Positions 48,636 through 60,668 of a DNA stretch of 64,000 bases are shown here, piece by piece (the stretch's first letter is position 1; every line of letters starts with the position of its first letter). A program made the translations under genes and the position numbers. The stretch lies in NCBI RefSeq assembly GCF_905220365.1, contig NC_061127.1, positions 1,736,001 to 1,800,000 on the forward strand, in the 5' to 3' direction. Under the pieces are notes generated by a model, which saw nothing but the letters and a program-made list of their open reading frames with translations, was not told where the DNA came from and did not search any database. This DNA is from Vanessa cardui. Its lineage: Eukaryota > Arthropoda > Insecta > Lepidoptera > Nymphalidae.

Positions 48636-49150
48636 TAATGGATGTTAAAGATTTTAGAAATCTAAGCAGTCAGTAAGTTACGGAGAGGTGTCTTCCCTAA
48701 CAAATCCAATACCACATTCGGAAGATCTTAACGGCATCTAAGCCCCCAAATCACATTGAACACTCAAGTACTACTTCAGATTCTGATGAGGCAGATGAAG
48801 ACTTCCTAGTGGCAAGCACATCTAAGAACCCCACAAAATAAAATATAGTGAACATCAATGGGCAATATGTGCTGACTTGAAAGTGGTTGCTTTACTTCTA
48901 GGATTTCAAACCAAGTACATAAAATATTGTACTGAAAATAAACGACCACCTAATCCTGTCTACTCCACCTAATCCAGTCTTATATATCAAATGTTAGATA
49001 AAGAATCGGGTTACACTATGTCATTAAAGAATCACTCTATGATGAGCACTTCCATCAAGATATTGCTTCAATTGAAAAGAGTTATCAGGGAAAATGGACC
49101 ACTGCAATGCTTGCGGACTACTGTTTGATTCTTGATTAAAGAGATACCAA
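48636..49150 (+). pseudogene. Broken copy of a repeat-borne protein family
   Basis: No intact frame, but two fragments are recognisable. ADLKVVALLLGFQTKYIKYC is encoded at 48871-48930. A block starting DEHFHQDIASIEKSYQGKW is encoded at 49041-49136, ends ADYCLILD and runs into TAA. Both match, from memory, blocks of a dispersed multi-copy arthropod protein family whose C terminus reads roughly D-E-H-G-E-R-F-H-Q-D-I...Y-Q-G-K-W...ML-ADYCW; members behave like transposon-borne genes. Here the GER residues and everything between the two blocks except about 110 nt are gone. There are several stops, including in the acidic segment before 48830. I read it as a dead, internally deleted copy about 0.5 kb after RpS24. 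The family's function is unknown to me. Confidence 0.6.
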
Positions 49151-49557
49151 CCTCTTCTTACGACAGACAGGCTAAAAGGATAAAAAAAGTTGATTTTTAA
49201 TGTCTTAACATAACACATTTAGTTTAAAATATTTCCAAAAACTTGTTTAAATTAAAAATCTGTTTCTCTTTAAAATTTTACTTAACTGAGATCTTTCATT
49301 TCCTGTTCTAAGTTTTCTATCGCATGGAGGTTCAGAACACCCAATCAGATCTCTGGAATAATGATAAATACTTTTTTTGTTGCCTAGTGTAATTAAACTA
49401 TTATTTCATTGCAATTAAAAACCCCTCTCTCTTACTGTTTGTAAGATTTTTCATACAACATCATAACATAAACATACAAATTAAACTGTACACTTATGGT
49501 AAAAAATAATATTCTGTTAAATCAGAACTTTTAGTGAATAAAATGTATAAGATTTCT

Positions 49558-49794
49558 TTACTTCTCCAAATCTAAATTCTCTATATCAAGATTTACAAAT
49601 ATCACATATGTAACCCAGGGACAGGTGAGTAACTTTGTGAGGCCAGTTAGGAAAAGTTGACTAAGGTAGCTGGACATCTTGCAGCCGAGCTCCAGCATGG
49701 GTCCTCTCATGTTCCAGCAAGCCATAATGCGTGTGAGTGCGGTATGGTACAACACACACAAGTGAATAGTGCTCCTGTGTGATATGTGAATCAA
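49558..49794 (-). other. Unassigned 78-codon open frame
   Basis: This frame is less AT-rich than its surroundings over 49610-49790 and would encode LTRIMACWNMRGPMLELGCK and a hydrophobic tail. No family is recognised, and no splice sites or promoter support it. It may be a fragment of a decayed insertion related to the pseudogene just upstream. Confidence 0.15.
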
Positions 49795-49851
49795 TCTAAT
49801 AAACTGATGATATTCAGAGAAAGATATATGATATTCCTATATACATGACCA

Positions 49852-49893
49852 TATAATGTCCACTATCAGGATCCACTGATAGTGGACATTATA
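49852..49893. repeat. Perfect 18-bp inverted repeat (hairpin)
   Basis: TATAATGTCCACTATCAG is followed by a 6-nt loop and its exact reverse complement. It sits just before a LINE-like 3' tail at 49900-50060. Confidence 0.8.
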
Positions 49894-49899
49894 CGTATT

Positions 49900-50060
49900 A
49901 TATACTAACTGTGCCCGCGACCTTGTGCACATTTGAATTTAACAAAAAAATATTGTAGGTACTCCTTATTACATCAGTTATCTGCCAGTGAAAGTCCCAT
50001 CAAAATCGGTCCAGCCGTTCCAGAGGTTAGCCAGAACAAACAGACCGACAACAATTGTAA
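49900..50060 (+). mobile_element. LINE 3'-end remnant
   Basis: Contains the stock lepidopteran LINE tail wording: 'ccatcaaaatcggtccagcc' followed by 'gttccagaggttagccag' and an aacaaacagac run. No reverse transcriptase coding remains. The clade is not determined. Confidence 0.5.
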
Positions 50061-51519
50061 AAAACGTTATTTTAGTTTATGTACCGTGTATACATACATA
50101 TGCATTGAGTAAAAAAGGGCTATTTTAATATTACAGACACTCCAATTTTTTATATATGTATAGATGAACACTATACAATAAAGAGAATTGTGTAACAGAA
50201 ATATGTGTCAGTGCAAATCAGTTGAAAAAAGTTTAATAAGAAAAGAAAATCATTTTTATTGACATGACTCTGATTTCAAACTCGGGACCATAATACTATT
50301 AGAACATATTATGGGACAATTGAAGTTAGACAAAATATATTCGATGTTTCAATAACTCTTGTAGATAAAACTATTTTATTTACATGATCCAGATAGATTA
50401 ATGTCTTGAAGCATAATTTAATCAATTAGATTAATAATATTCTATTAATCTCATGATTAAATTCTGAGAACAATATATAATAAATATAATATTTATTTAA
50501 GTTAACTGATATGTATTTAATGTTCATTGATGACAAGGATTGAAGGCTTTGTACAACTTAGGAAAAACATTACCCATTCTGTTAGTCAAGGGTGATTAGT
50601 AGTAGTATTAGTCTGTGTATTTTAGGCACAAGGCAGAACATAGATCTTAGATTTAATTGCTATAATTGAGAATACAAGGAATAATCTTTAACCCATTTGA
50701 TTTCTAGACAGCATAGAAACATGTTTTTTTTATATACAAGAATAACAATCACATTCATTTTACTTCGATTGAACTAGTGCACAAACGTCCATGTTTAATA
50801 TAATTTTAATGTTCCCGGCGATAATATCAATGTATTTAAAACAATATTTTTTGCACAGGACACTAAAACTAACATAAAACTCCTTTAGGATATTGTTACT
50901 TTAACAAAAACCTTTAATTTAAAATTATTTTTTTAGATTTACTAATGTTTATAGTGAACAAATTAGAGTCTCACTTGGTTGTATCTACTTTTTATTTTAA
51001 GTAGTTTCAGTTTTTTTAATTCAAGTAAGTATTTTACTTTCATCAGAAGTTAGTTTTGCAGCTAAGATAATCGTTGTCATGGTTGTCTAAATTGAGTAAC
51101 ATACAATTAATGATACATAAATCGTTTGTAGTTCTGTTATATATATTTTACTAGAATTGATCTATACAAAATAGACTAAAGATGTAGTGTTTAAAATTTA
51201 AATTATAATGTTTATTATGAATTTCGTAATTCTGTCAAAAATCCAAATTATTTGACTATTGTACATTGACATTTGACATCGTAAATAACTGTACACAGAT
51301 TATAATGAATAACAGATAACACAGATTTGGAAAACAAAGAACTAGAGAAGATCTAGATTCTTTACTTAAGTCAGTACAACTAACAATCATCTTGTGGAAC
51401 CCTAAATATTGTAAATTTGTATTAAAATGTTGTTTTGAATGAGTTTGTTTACTTGTGACGACTGTGTACAGGCAATCATTAAATTTTACATACACATTAT
51501 CAAGGTAATAGAAAGTAGG

Positions 51520-51665
51520 ACCACCTGCCCATCAAATATTTTACCACCAAACAGATTGAAGGCAAAAGCGCCAGTGTAATTGTAGGTAACACGACATCTC
51601 AAATCCCAAGGGTATAAGGAATGGTTAATGTTTCTTAAAGCATTAATACGTGCCCTCCGCCTAAA
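51520..51665 (+). mobile_element. Degenerate SINE-B copy
   Basis: Keeps 'accacctgcccatcaaatat', a gccagtgtaattgtaggtaac block and a cattaatacgtgcc end. Strongly diverged. Confidence 0.4.
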
Positions 51666-51756
51666 TTTAATTACTGCAATTTCGATTGGAGTCGATTAAG
51701 GTGTGTATATATTATTAAAAAACGTTATGTATTTTATTAAATGTTTTATTACATTT

Positions 51757-51762
51757 TTTATT
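51757..51762 (-). terminator. Poly(A) signal of the glycosyltransferase gene
   Basis: AATAAA on the minus strand about 97 nt past the stop codon. A second one at 51745-51750 could serve instead. Confidence 0.5.
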
Positions 51763-51858
51763 GAAAAAAATTGAAACTCGTTAATTCTGTTATACCTTAA
51801 TACCTACCTTAATTTTAAATACATGTTAAAATTTCAATACATTTACAATATTTACAAA

Positions 51859-53125
51859 TTAGAAGCCAAAGTCGTTGCTGTATAGGACATAAGTTTTAGG
51901 GCAGTATTTCTTTGCCAATTTGTTTAAGGGCGAACTTTTCTTCGCCTTGTAAACTTTAGTATCACGTCCCCCTAGATAGTAAGTATAAGCATTATGGTTT
52001 CGTATTTCTCCTGGCTTAAAGAAATCCCGGGCACTCTCCTTTAGAATAGGGTAGAAGAAATGTGACCCGTACACTTCGAAACCTGAAAAAAAGCACAACG
52101 ATTAAATACAATTTTTGGCAAATTATGTCTCGTGATCATTAAACTAATGTTAAATATATGAATATTATTTACCATTACAAGTTGCGGAAGACATAAATTT
52201 TGCATCAGGCGTCGAACACATGCCTTGAAGAACTCCATTCATTATTTGCAAGCGATGACTTTTGCAAAAATTATAATTTTTTAAATTAGATTGAATATTT
52301 CTGAAACAGAAAAGACAAATAATTTTAGTATATACAATATTAAAATATAATGTATCTTTTTTCAGTTAAAATTAATAATGCAAATTGAGACTCATAATAA
52401 AAAATATCGAAGTGGAATAATACATACCGCATTGCAGATTCAGCAACACTTTTGCCTATTTTGTCTTTGGAAAATCCAATAATTCCATCAGCTATTTCTT
52501 CCTCATTTTCTCGAGTTGCCCAATTCCTTGCTAACGTTCCCAAAGGTCTTGCTACAATCATATCGAAGTCAATATATATTCCACCCCATTTTCGTAACAT
52601 TAAATATTTTAATACGTCCAGAGTCCGTTCGACGCCCCAATGACATCTTTTCAAAATACCACTAGTAACAAATTCCTCGAACGGAGTCTCTTTTGAAAAT
52701 TCTTCGATATTAATTTTCCAGAATTTTATATTCTTCGATTTCTTAAATTGTGTCAGATTATCGGCTGTCTGAAAAGACATTCCCGAAAATATGACGTTGA
52801 TTTGCCAATTCGGGTTGGAGTTAGCAGCTGATTCGATTGCACAAGATTGTCTTGATGTCAAATTACTAACACAGGATGGTTCTATGAAAAATATAGACCT
52901 AATTGGCAAAGAATCATTTTCTCTCAACATTGGCAAAGAATGATTGCTAACAAAGTGGCACGATATGTCGACTGATGGACCCGAAGAGAATTCCGGCGCC
53001 AAGATTGTACATAAGAATAGTAATCCAGAAATTGTTAATAATATAAAAAACGTAACTTTTTGTTTAGTTCTCTTGAATAATCTTCTGACATTCATAGTTC
53101 CCTTAAACTTTTGTAACCAGTACAT
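51859..53125 (-). CDS. Alpha-1,4-glycosyltransferase, A4GALT/Gb3-synthase family, 3 exons
   Basis: Golgi type II membrane enzyme of the family that adds alpha-1,4-linked Gal or GalNAc to glycolipids. In insects the family is known to extend arthro-series glycosphingolipids. Exons (minus) are 53125-52428, 52300-52173 and 52082-51859. Phases close to 1050 nt, or 349 residues, which is the usual length. Residues 1-23 are cytosolic and basic, with one TM at about 24-42. The catalytic GGIYIDFD (DXD as DFD, 186-188) sits in the sugar-binding domain, preceded by TLDVLKYLMLRKW. The C-terminal domain begins with FEVYGSHFFYPI and ends KKYCPKTYVLY. N-glycosylation sites are near 61, 88 and 123. An in-frame TAA just upstream supports this start, although Met11 is possible. 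Odd points: the W-G-x-x-G-P motif normally before the CC-rich turn and the H-x-W-N near the C terminus are not there (HRLQIMNGVLQGMC and YTYYLGG instead). The enzyme may therefore be divergent in acceptor use or activity. Confidence 0.9.
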
Positions 53126-54765
53126 TACTTATAAAAAATGCTAATAAAGGTAAAAATTAATTAATAACGGTAAGAATTACTTTAAAACTGCTTATAAAAG
53201 GCATTCACTTATTTTGTAAAGAAATTTTGTAAACTACACAATGCACTATGCCTACTTCTTTTCACATGATATTGAAACAAATGTTTTAATGTCATTTTTG
53301 GTAAAATAATACGAATATTTTTTTGTTTAATACGGATAAACGTTTGCCAAAATAAGGAGAGGCGTCAACTCACAACCGTGTAACAAGTTGTGTATGTGTA
53401 TCTATATCACATTTATGTAGTTGATGCGGCTTAAGACATAGAACATCGCGTGAATCAACAGTTGGTCCTACTATAGCCAGGACCATTAATTCATTGACAT
53501 ATATTCTATATATTTATATATAAACCGATGTTTCCAAATTAGACCTGATGATTATTGCTGCTGCAGTAATCATCTAGTCTACATTTGAAACTGCGACTTT
53601 TCCGACAGAATCTTTAATTTCGTTGTATGATTAGATAATATTTTAGTTGAATTTACGTAGGGCTTCTATAATAAATGTACGTATAAACAATTCAATGTAA
53701 TCATTAAATTATTGATTACATGCTGATGTGACGTCATTTATCCAATCGGAATCATAAAAAAATGCCGAAGTTGATATGGAAACTTTTGAAAGGATATATA
53801 AGGATAAGTTGTTAAATCGTAAAGAATATGTAACTCTATTTTGTTTTTCTTTACTTCATCATCCAATGAAATAGGCTATATAAATACATTTGTACTTTAA
53901 GGTTTGCTAAGATAAACAGTTTTCAAACTTGATTTAATTAGAAGACAGATATTTTATTACTTGGACCAATACGATGGTAGCTAGTCGCATGCGCGGTATT
54001 GACAACCCCAGAAATATTGACGTTCTATCAAAAGAGACCTTATTTAAATAATTCAGTGACACAACAATGACAGAATGTTATATTTTAATAGTAGGAAAAC
54101 TATTAATTAATTATGATTAAGGTTTTTTTTGCATTGAAACTGTTTTACAAATGTAAAACATGTGCCTATGTTTCATCAGAGCAAAAGCAAAGTCAAATGC
54201 CGTACTCCGTAGTTCGAAATGACATTTATTTCTGTTAATCCGTCAAAAGTTCTGTCACTTTATTTTGCGGCAAATTGAAAACATTACTGTCTGTCCTTCA
54301 TTATTTAATCGATTAAAAATATTTTTGATTTAAATAATTTTCTAGAATAATTAATATTTTTATTGGCCATGCACAATGATGGCAGTAGTGGTGAGAATTA
54401 ATATTATCCAATTGTCGAATGCGTTATTATTAAACAGTAAAAAAAATATTTAGTACATTTTTTTTAAAGTTTAAATTACCGCCATTTAAGTTTTTACTAA
54501 CCATAAGAAACATCTTTTTTAATTTGTGTTTTTTCTTGGTTTTTAATGTATTAACATCTAAATTTTAATTACGATAGGGTCGGCAGTGCGATTCTGTATG
54601 TTTTCACTTCACTTGTCGTTCGTGAAACGTTGAAACGGACCTAATGATAATTGTCATACGTGTTTTCTAACTATAACTTTGATAATTATTATAGTGTATG
54701 TTGCCTCAAATATCATTATTTTAAATTAACCATTACTTTGCGTTACATTTACACACACACAAAAA
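53126..54765. other. Upstream flank of glycosyltransferase, no gene seen
   Basis: AT-rich sequence. No TATA box or first UTR exon can be fixed, so the promoter of the minus-strand glycosyltransferase is assumed to lie in 53130-53500. No clear repeat was recognised. Confidence 0.4.
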
Positions 54766-54767
54766 CA

Positions 54768-54985
54768 ACAGTACTCTGTATTGTTGTATTCCGGTTTGAA
54801 AGGTGAGTGAGCCAGTGTAACTACAGGCACAAGGGACATAACATCTTAGTTCCCAAAGTTGGTGGCAAACTGACGATGTAAGGAATAGTTATATTTTTTA
54901 CAGCGTCATTGTCTATGGATGACCACTTACCATCAGGTGGCCCATATGCTCCACCGCCAACCTATTCCATAAAAAAAAAAGAAAT
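54768..54985 (+). mobile_element. SINE-B copy, 5' truncated, with A tail
   Basis: Begins at acagtactctgtattgttg and runs through the standard core to ccaacctattccat followed by ten A's. The head of the element is missing, consistent with 5' truncation on insertion. Confidence 0.75.
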
Positions 54986-57900
54986 ATTTATATCCCATTA
55001 TATAGCGAATCGCTAATATTCATATTTTCCACTCAAATTAAGGACCAGTACTGCCCACTATAACATTATGGTGATACTTTTTTCATATTTATTTCAAATA
55101 CAGTCAATTCCAGTAGTTCCCACACATTCACCGAGTCTGTAGGATTTTGTAAGCTACTAAATTAAAATATTATTTTTACCAGCTGCTAATTAACTGTATT
55201 CATATAAAAAGTAAAATAAAATACTAGAAATAACATTGCATAATTTTATTTGTTTTTATTTTAAAACTTAGATTACAAATCACAATAAATATATAATTAA
55301 AGTGTTTAAATTACAATTATTTGTTTACATTCTACGGAACTATATAAGACTATATAATTTTCAGTGAAATTAAGTAATAAGTTATTGTAAATTTATTTTC
55401 CTGAATTTATTAATTTAAAAATGTATTAACAATTACATTATATATATTTTTAATTATTGCTTGACATAGGATACACATTTTCTACTCATTTCCATTTTTA
55501 TATGACACAATGTTTCAGTGTTTAACTACAACACTGTAATTCCAAATTTAAATTTTTCTATTGAAATTATTTAAAATGTAAACTTTATACATATTTGTAC
55601 TACTGTGTTACTCTATATATTTACGTCTTTAATAATAAACGTCATATATTGTGTGAATTGAAACACTGTCATCTCTTTCTGTCGTTAGTAATTTAACATT
55701 TGAATAAGGAAGACAAGCATACAACGAAGTTAAACATACAACGTTTATTAGTAAAGAGGTTATATTACAATTTTGTAATACAAGTAATATAACTAAGGCA
55801 TTTTGAAATCTATCTGGTTTGGAGTATTAATATTTGATTTATATATTATAATGCAAGCAAAACTGTGGCCAGACGTTGTCTGTCATTTATCTATACTAAA
55901 ACCTTCGAAACCTCCTTTTGGTATGAATGAAATGTATATTGGTTTAGTAGATCACAAAAAAAGTCACATCAATATTTAATATAGATTACAAATTATTAAT
56001 AGGAATTTAAATAATATAGGAATTTAAAAATCGTACATAATTTCATAGCCGACTCGAATGGCAGGGGTAAGTTAGGCAAAATTGAAATGAGATGTCACCA
56101 CGAGATCTAAAATAATTAATATATTGCAGGATGTAATAAGGATAAATGATAAAAAAAAAAACAATTGCATTTTGAACGTCAGTCAGATTGCTATGGAAAT
56201 AAAGTAAAATTAAAAATAACGTTAGCACTTAAATGGAATAGTGTTGCATATTTGTTGGCAAAAGATAATAGAGGAGAATTTTAATAAATAATCGGATTAT
56301 TTGTTTAAAATTCTCCTGCCACTGATATACGACATAGATCTATTTACTCTAAAAGGCGAACTCCTCTACAATATATTAATCGGGCGTGCATTAGTGTTGC
56401 GTGAGTCGACATGGAGTAGAGTCAGCAAAAAAATATAAATATGAATTATATTTATTACGTTCAATTTATCATGGAGTTCTTGGGTGAATGGATCTATATG
56501 CATATATTCCTCCTTGTAAGTTGGCCTGTTGTACTAACATCATGTGCGATTCCTCAGATTACGCGATGGACTTAAACAGTGTCCCTATTTAAGATAATTG
56601 AAAAAGCTATATAATTCTTCACTATTAGTAAATATTTCGGTTATGTATAAAATTCTAATCAAACTTTAAAACAATTATAAGGAAAGGAGAATGCCCAATA
56701 ATAGTATCGCAAAAAATCTTCTTGTGTCTCTTTTTTATAAACTTAGTTATTATAAAGTAAAATTAAACAAATTATTTTAAATATGATGACATTATAATAT
56801 CTCCGGATAACTTCAAACCAAAAAAAAAGTAGTTGTTTCGTCTACATTGTATATTTATAAAATCGATCAACTCAGTCCGATTATGATGACGTTGCGAGTT
56901 TCGATTCTTATTTTTAAAATTAATTTCCAATATACATATAGTAGAATTTTTTACATTTTATCTAAAAATACTTAAAATATGCATAACACTATTATAATAT
57001 ATGCAATATGCATTAAAAAGACTTTTTGTTTATATAGATACAATTTATAAACAGATAATTAATAAATAAATAATCGATAACTAAATCGATAATAACTTTT
57101 ACTTCTGCCTGGCAGCACGAGTAATATGTCACTCAGTAACTGTTTTCATTGTTTGTTTTAAGCTCGTGGTAATATTTTAGTACGTGTATAACAGCATTGG
57201 TGTTAGTATAAGCTAAAGTGATTGTGAGGCTGAGACTCCTTTGCTTTAGTTATACTTTTAATCCTTGCAGAGTTTACCTTGTGACTTATAATTTAACCAC
57301 AGTGATTGTGAACGACGTGAAAACCCACCTGTCACTTCATCAGAGAAACGGCAATTAAACCAAGAGATCAGCAGGCGCGTACGTTTAATGATGTAAATGC
57401 ACCAGCCCAATTTTTAGATAACATTTTTGAAGAATATTGTTATATTTTTGAAGAATATAAATGATTAATATGAAATAAAATAATTTTTGTATATTGCCTA
57501 ATTGTTTTATTTCTCTCTTTCTCTCTCCATCTGACTCTTTCTCTTTCATTCTTTCAACAGCTGTCACTGCTGGGCTTAATATAGATTTAACAACTACTTT
57601 TATTTTATTAATAATACTTTTATATTTATTAATTCCGGAGTTTTAGCCATGTTGTTTTATTTTTATTTGTTTCTGTAGCATTATCACTATAAAATAAACA
57701 TGAATTAAAGTTGACACAAAAAATTTTGTGGCGATACTAAAGTCCATAGTATTTTGGGCATTCTCCTTTAAATTGTAAAAAATTAATATGGATATTTCAA
57801 TGTACTATTACAGTAGCATTTAACTAAACATTCGTTTATAGTTTGAAGCAGTGGTATTATATAACACTATTGTTTTTAGTTAGATATATAAATAGGTCAA

Positions 57901-60540
57901 CGACCTTCTTACATTAGTCTACGTTGAAGCCTATGACAAATATAAAGTAAACCCAAAACTACTTTCTCGAACTTAAATAGTAAAGACAGTCATTTATAAT
58001 TAAATTGTGACAAAAGATAAAACATTAAATATTCTAAAGATTAAAAAAAAACTAAGTATCACTTATTTTATCTTAGATTTAGATGTTGCACCGTTTTGTT
58101 AACTAAATTTAGTTTATTTGGAATATATTGAATTAACCTAAAAATAAATAACTGGGTTAATTTCTAATTCGATTTAATAAATACTGATTACTGTTTTATT
58201 TTTATTTATGTTGGCAGTACTTAAGATCGTAATTGTAATCAAGGGTAAAACCTTTTTTGTTTTTTGAATGAAATGATTGAAAGAAAGATTAAAAATACTA
58301 TTTTGAAGATTTTTTTATTTGTGTTATTTTAAGTGATAAATTTTCATATAAGTTGTAAGTATGTATTTATTCATATATGAAGTTTTAAATGGCCTTGTTC
58401 GCCATTCTAAACGTAGACTAGGTGACTACCCATTCTATATGTATGTGTATTACGTATATTGTGTGCAAACACATCCGTAATTAAAGCGGAGAGATCAAGC
58501 AAAAGGACAAATATTTTATTTATTTTACGAAAGTTTTGTACGCGCAGCCTAATATCGTACTACGGATATTTATTTCAAGAGTATTAAGAACTCTTAATCG
58601 TAAAATAGATTGGTACAGTCAGGGTGATACTTCTTGAAAACATTTGAGTAACTTGTTTTTTTATAAATGTGAATTAAACAATTGAATGGATTGCTATTTC
58701 ATTGAATTCTAATAATTACTAAGGCAGTACTTACAATTAATTATATTAATTTTCTTTCACTAATGGACATTACACTACGGTATTAATTGCCTATTCTGTT
58801 GTATTATAAAAGCTACATTAACTACAGTTTTATAAATGACGTCATAAATAATTGTGAAGCTGTATCATATAATGAGAATCCGTTATCTTGTCATACTTTA
58901 GGTATTTGAATAAACAATGCAACTTAAAATTTGTGTTATATGTGCATATTTTGGTGACCGTACTAATGTACTGTTCACAGAACATTATTAAAAATAAAAA
59001 AATTTTAGGCAACATTTTTTTTTGCCTTTTTCAAATTCTCAATATTGACATGGCTCCATTTATATAATATATAAGTGATTATAGATGTCTAATTTCATTG
59101 AAATTCTGCCACATGTGTATTCCACTAACACGCATTGGAACAGCGTTGTGGAATATGTTCCAAACCTTCTCCTCAAAAGGAGAGGAGTATATTATGTTTA
59201 TAGATTGATTTATATACGATAAGTCATGTCTTAAAAAATCCTTAAAATACGTCAAGATAACGGAATCTAATTATAATTAATAATCATTACTAAATTGATA
59301 TCAACATAAACTTAATTGTGATAACGGTGTAAAGCAATCATTAATGCACTTTATTTTTTAATTACCCATTATTAAGATACACTCACACCCACAGCCTCTA
59401 CAAAGAAACCCTCCGTCGAGAGTCTGGAAGCAGCTTAGCTTAAGACAAACCTGTGTAATGGCTTAGAAATAATTTATTAAATAACAGGAATGCAAACTAC
59501 AAAACCGTTAATGCTGAAGCCAGAATGTCGATACGACTTTTGTAAGAAATATTTTTTATCTATGCAAACTTTGCATTATGCGTATAAACTCCTTTTAATG
59601 ATAATTCATATCCAAATTTAAATATAGAATACTTTTAAATCTAAAAGTAAATCAAACCTTCGAATAATTACTTTTAAATACGAAACAGAAGTCACTAGCT
59701 GTCTCTTACGTAATGTTACAATATTATGTAATTATTCTTATAAGAATGCAATAAAATGGAAACTATATATTATAAGTAATTTAAATATAACGTACTTATA
59801 CATATGATTTTGGCATGGCAAAATATATTAACAAGAATGTTTGAACAAATTTCAGCCTTATTACTACGTAATAAGAGTTATAATTCTACGCTTGTGTCCT
59901 ACGTAGAATGAAAATGAAATATGTCAATGTGAATCGATGTGCATTTGATTTCCAACCTTATATCCAAAAAGATAAGGTTTTATTTTGTGTAATAAGAAAT
60001 CACTTTCAAAAACAGCTCTTAAACTATTACAGTTATAAAGTGTTCCAATTGCATTCATTTGTGTTTTATGACAAAAACCTCTACGTTTATTTAGATGAGA
60101 ATTATAAATAATTATAATCCGTTCATGTTACGTATTATATAAGTCAACGAAGGTATAATACATGCCAATTTAGGAATGTACTTATTAGTATGGACAGCAC
60201 TAAAAAAAATTATTACACTATACATATTATTAATGTCGTGATAAAATTAAATAAATTATATGCAAAATATTCTCAAATATATTATATGGGCTGGAAATAA
60301 GTTAATTAAAAAATATTAAACCTCTTTTGAATCAGCAAGGTCACAAAGGAAACCAAATAAATATGATTATTTGGTTAACATAACTTTCAATAATTATAAT
60401 TTCTAGTTAATCATTAATTTTTAGTATGCATGTGTTACCAGCCTTGACAATACCATACTATTTCTATATTGGCATGTATTACACTGAAGTGGTACTGTTT
60501 TTAAATAAATGTTTCTCTATATATCTACTCTGTAGATTAT
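54986..60540. other. Long AT-rich stretch without a recognisable gene
   Basis: Only short open frames and a 104-nt SINE-A fragment (59085) were found. Positions 57110-57400 are slightly richer in G and C but show no coherent coding frame. No tRNA, rRNA or snRNA was recognised. Confidence 0.5.
59085..59188 (+). mobile_element. SINE-A fragment (3' part)
   Basis: Covers the atttcattgaaattctgccac to ctcctcaaaaggagaggag part of the family. The tRNA-like head and the tail are both missing. Confidence 0.65.
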
Positions 60541-60543
60541 TCA

Positions 60544-60549
60544 TTTATT
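60544..60549 (-). terminator. Candidate poly(A) signal of the PDXDC1 homologue
   Basis: AATAAA on the minus strand, 120 nt after the proposed stop codon at 60669. Confidence 0.4.
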
Positions 60550-60668
60550 ATATACATCATAACTTTTTTGCTGTTATTATATTTCCAACTTTATTACGTA
60601 GTAATAAAGTTAATTATTCGTTACTATACAATAGTTTCATGTGTGAGCTCCAACTCACGAGTTAACTG

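Larger units (their letters stand above)
50061..51858. other. AT-rich intergenic stretch
   Basis: No gene is supported. A degenerate SINE-B copy lies at 51520-51665. The stretch ends in the 3' flank of the glycosyltransferase, with minus-strand AATAAA motifs at 51745-51750 and 51757-51762 about 100 nt after its stop. Confidence 0.6.

Noticed and set aside
60426..60665. 79-codon plus-strand ORF
   Set aside because: AT-rich chance frame over the 3' flank of the PDXDC1 terminal exon; composition is Tyr/Phe/Leu-rich with no family.
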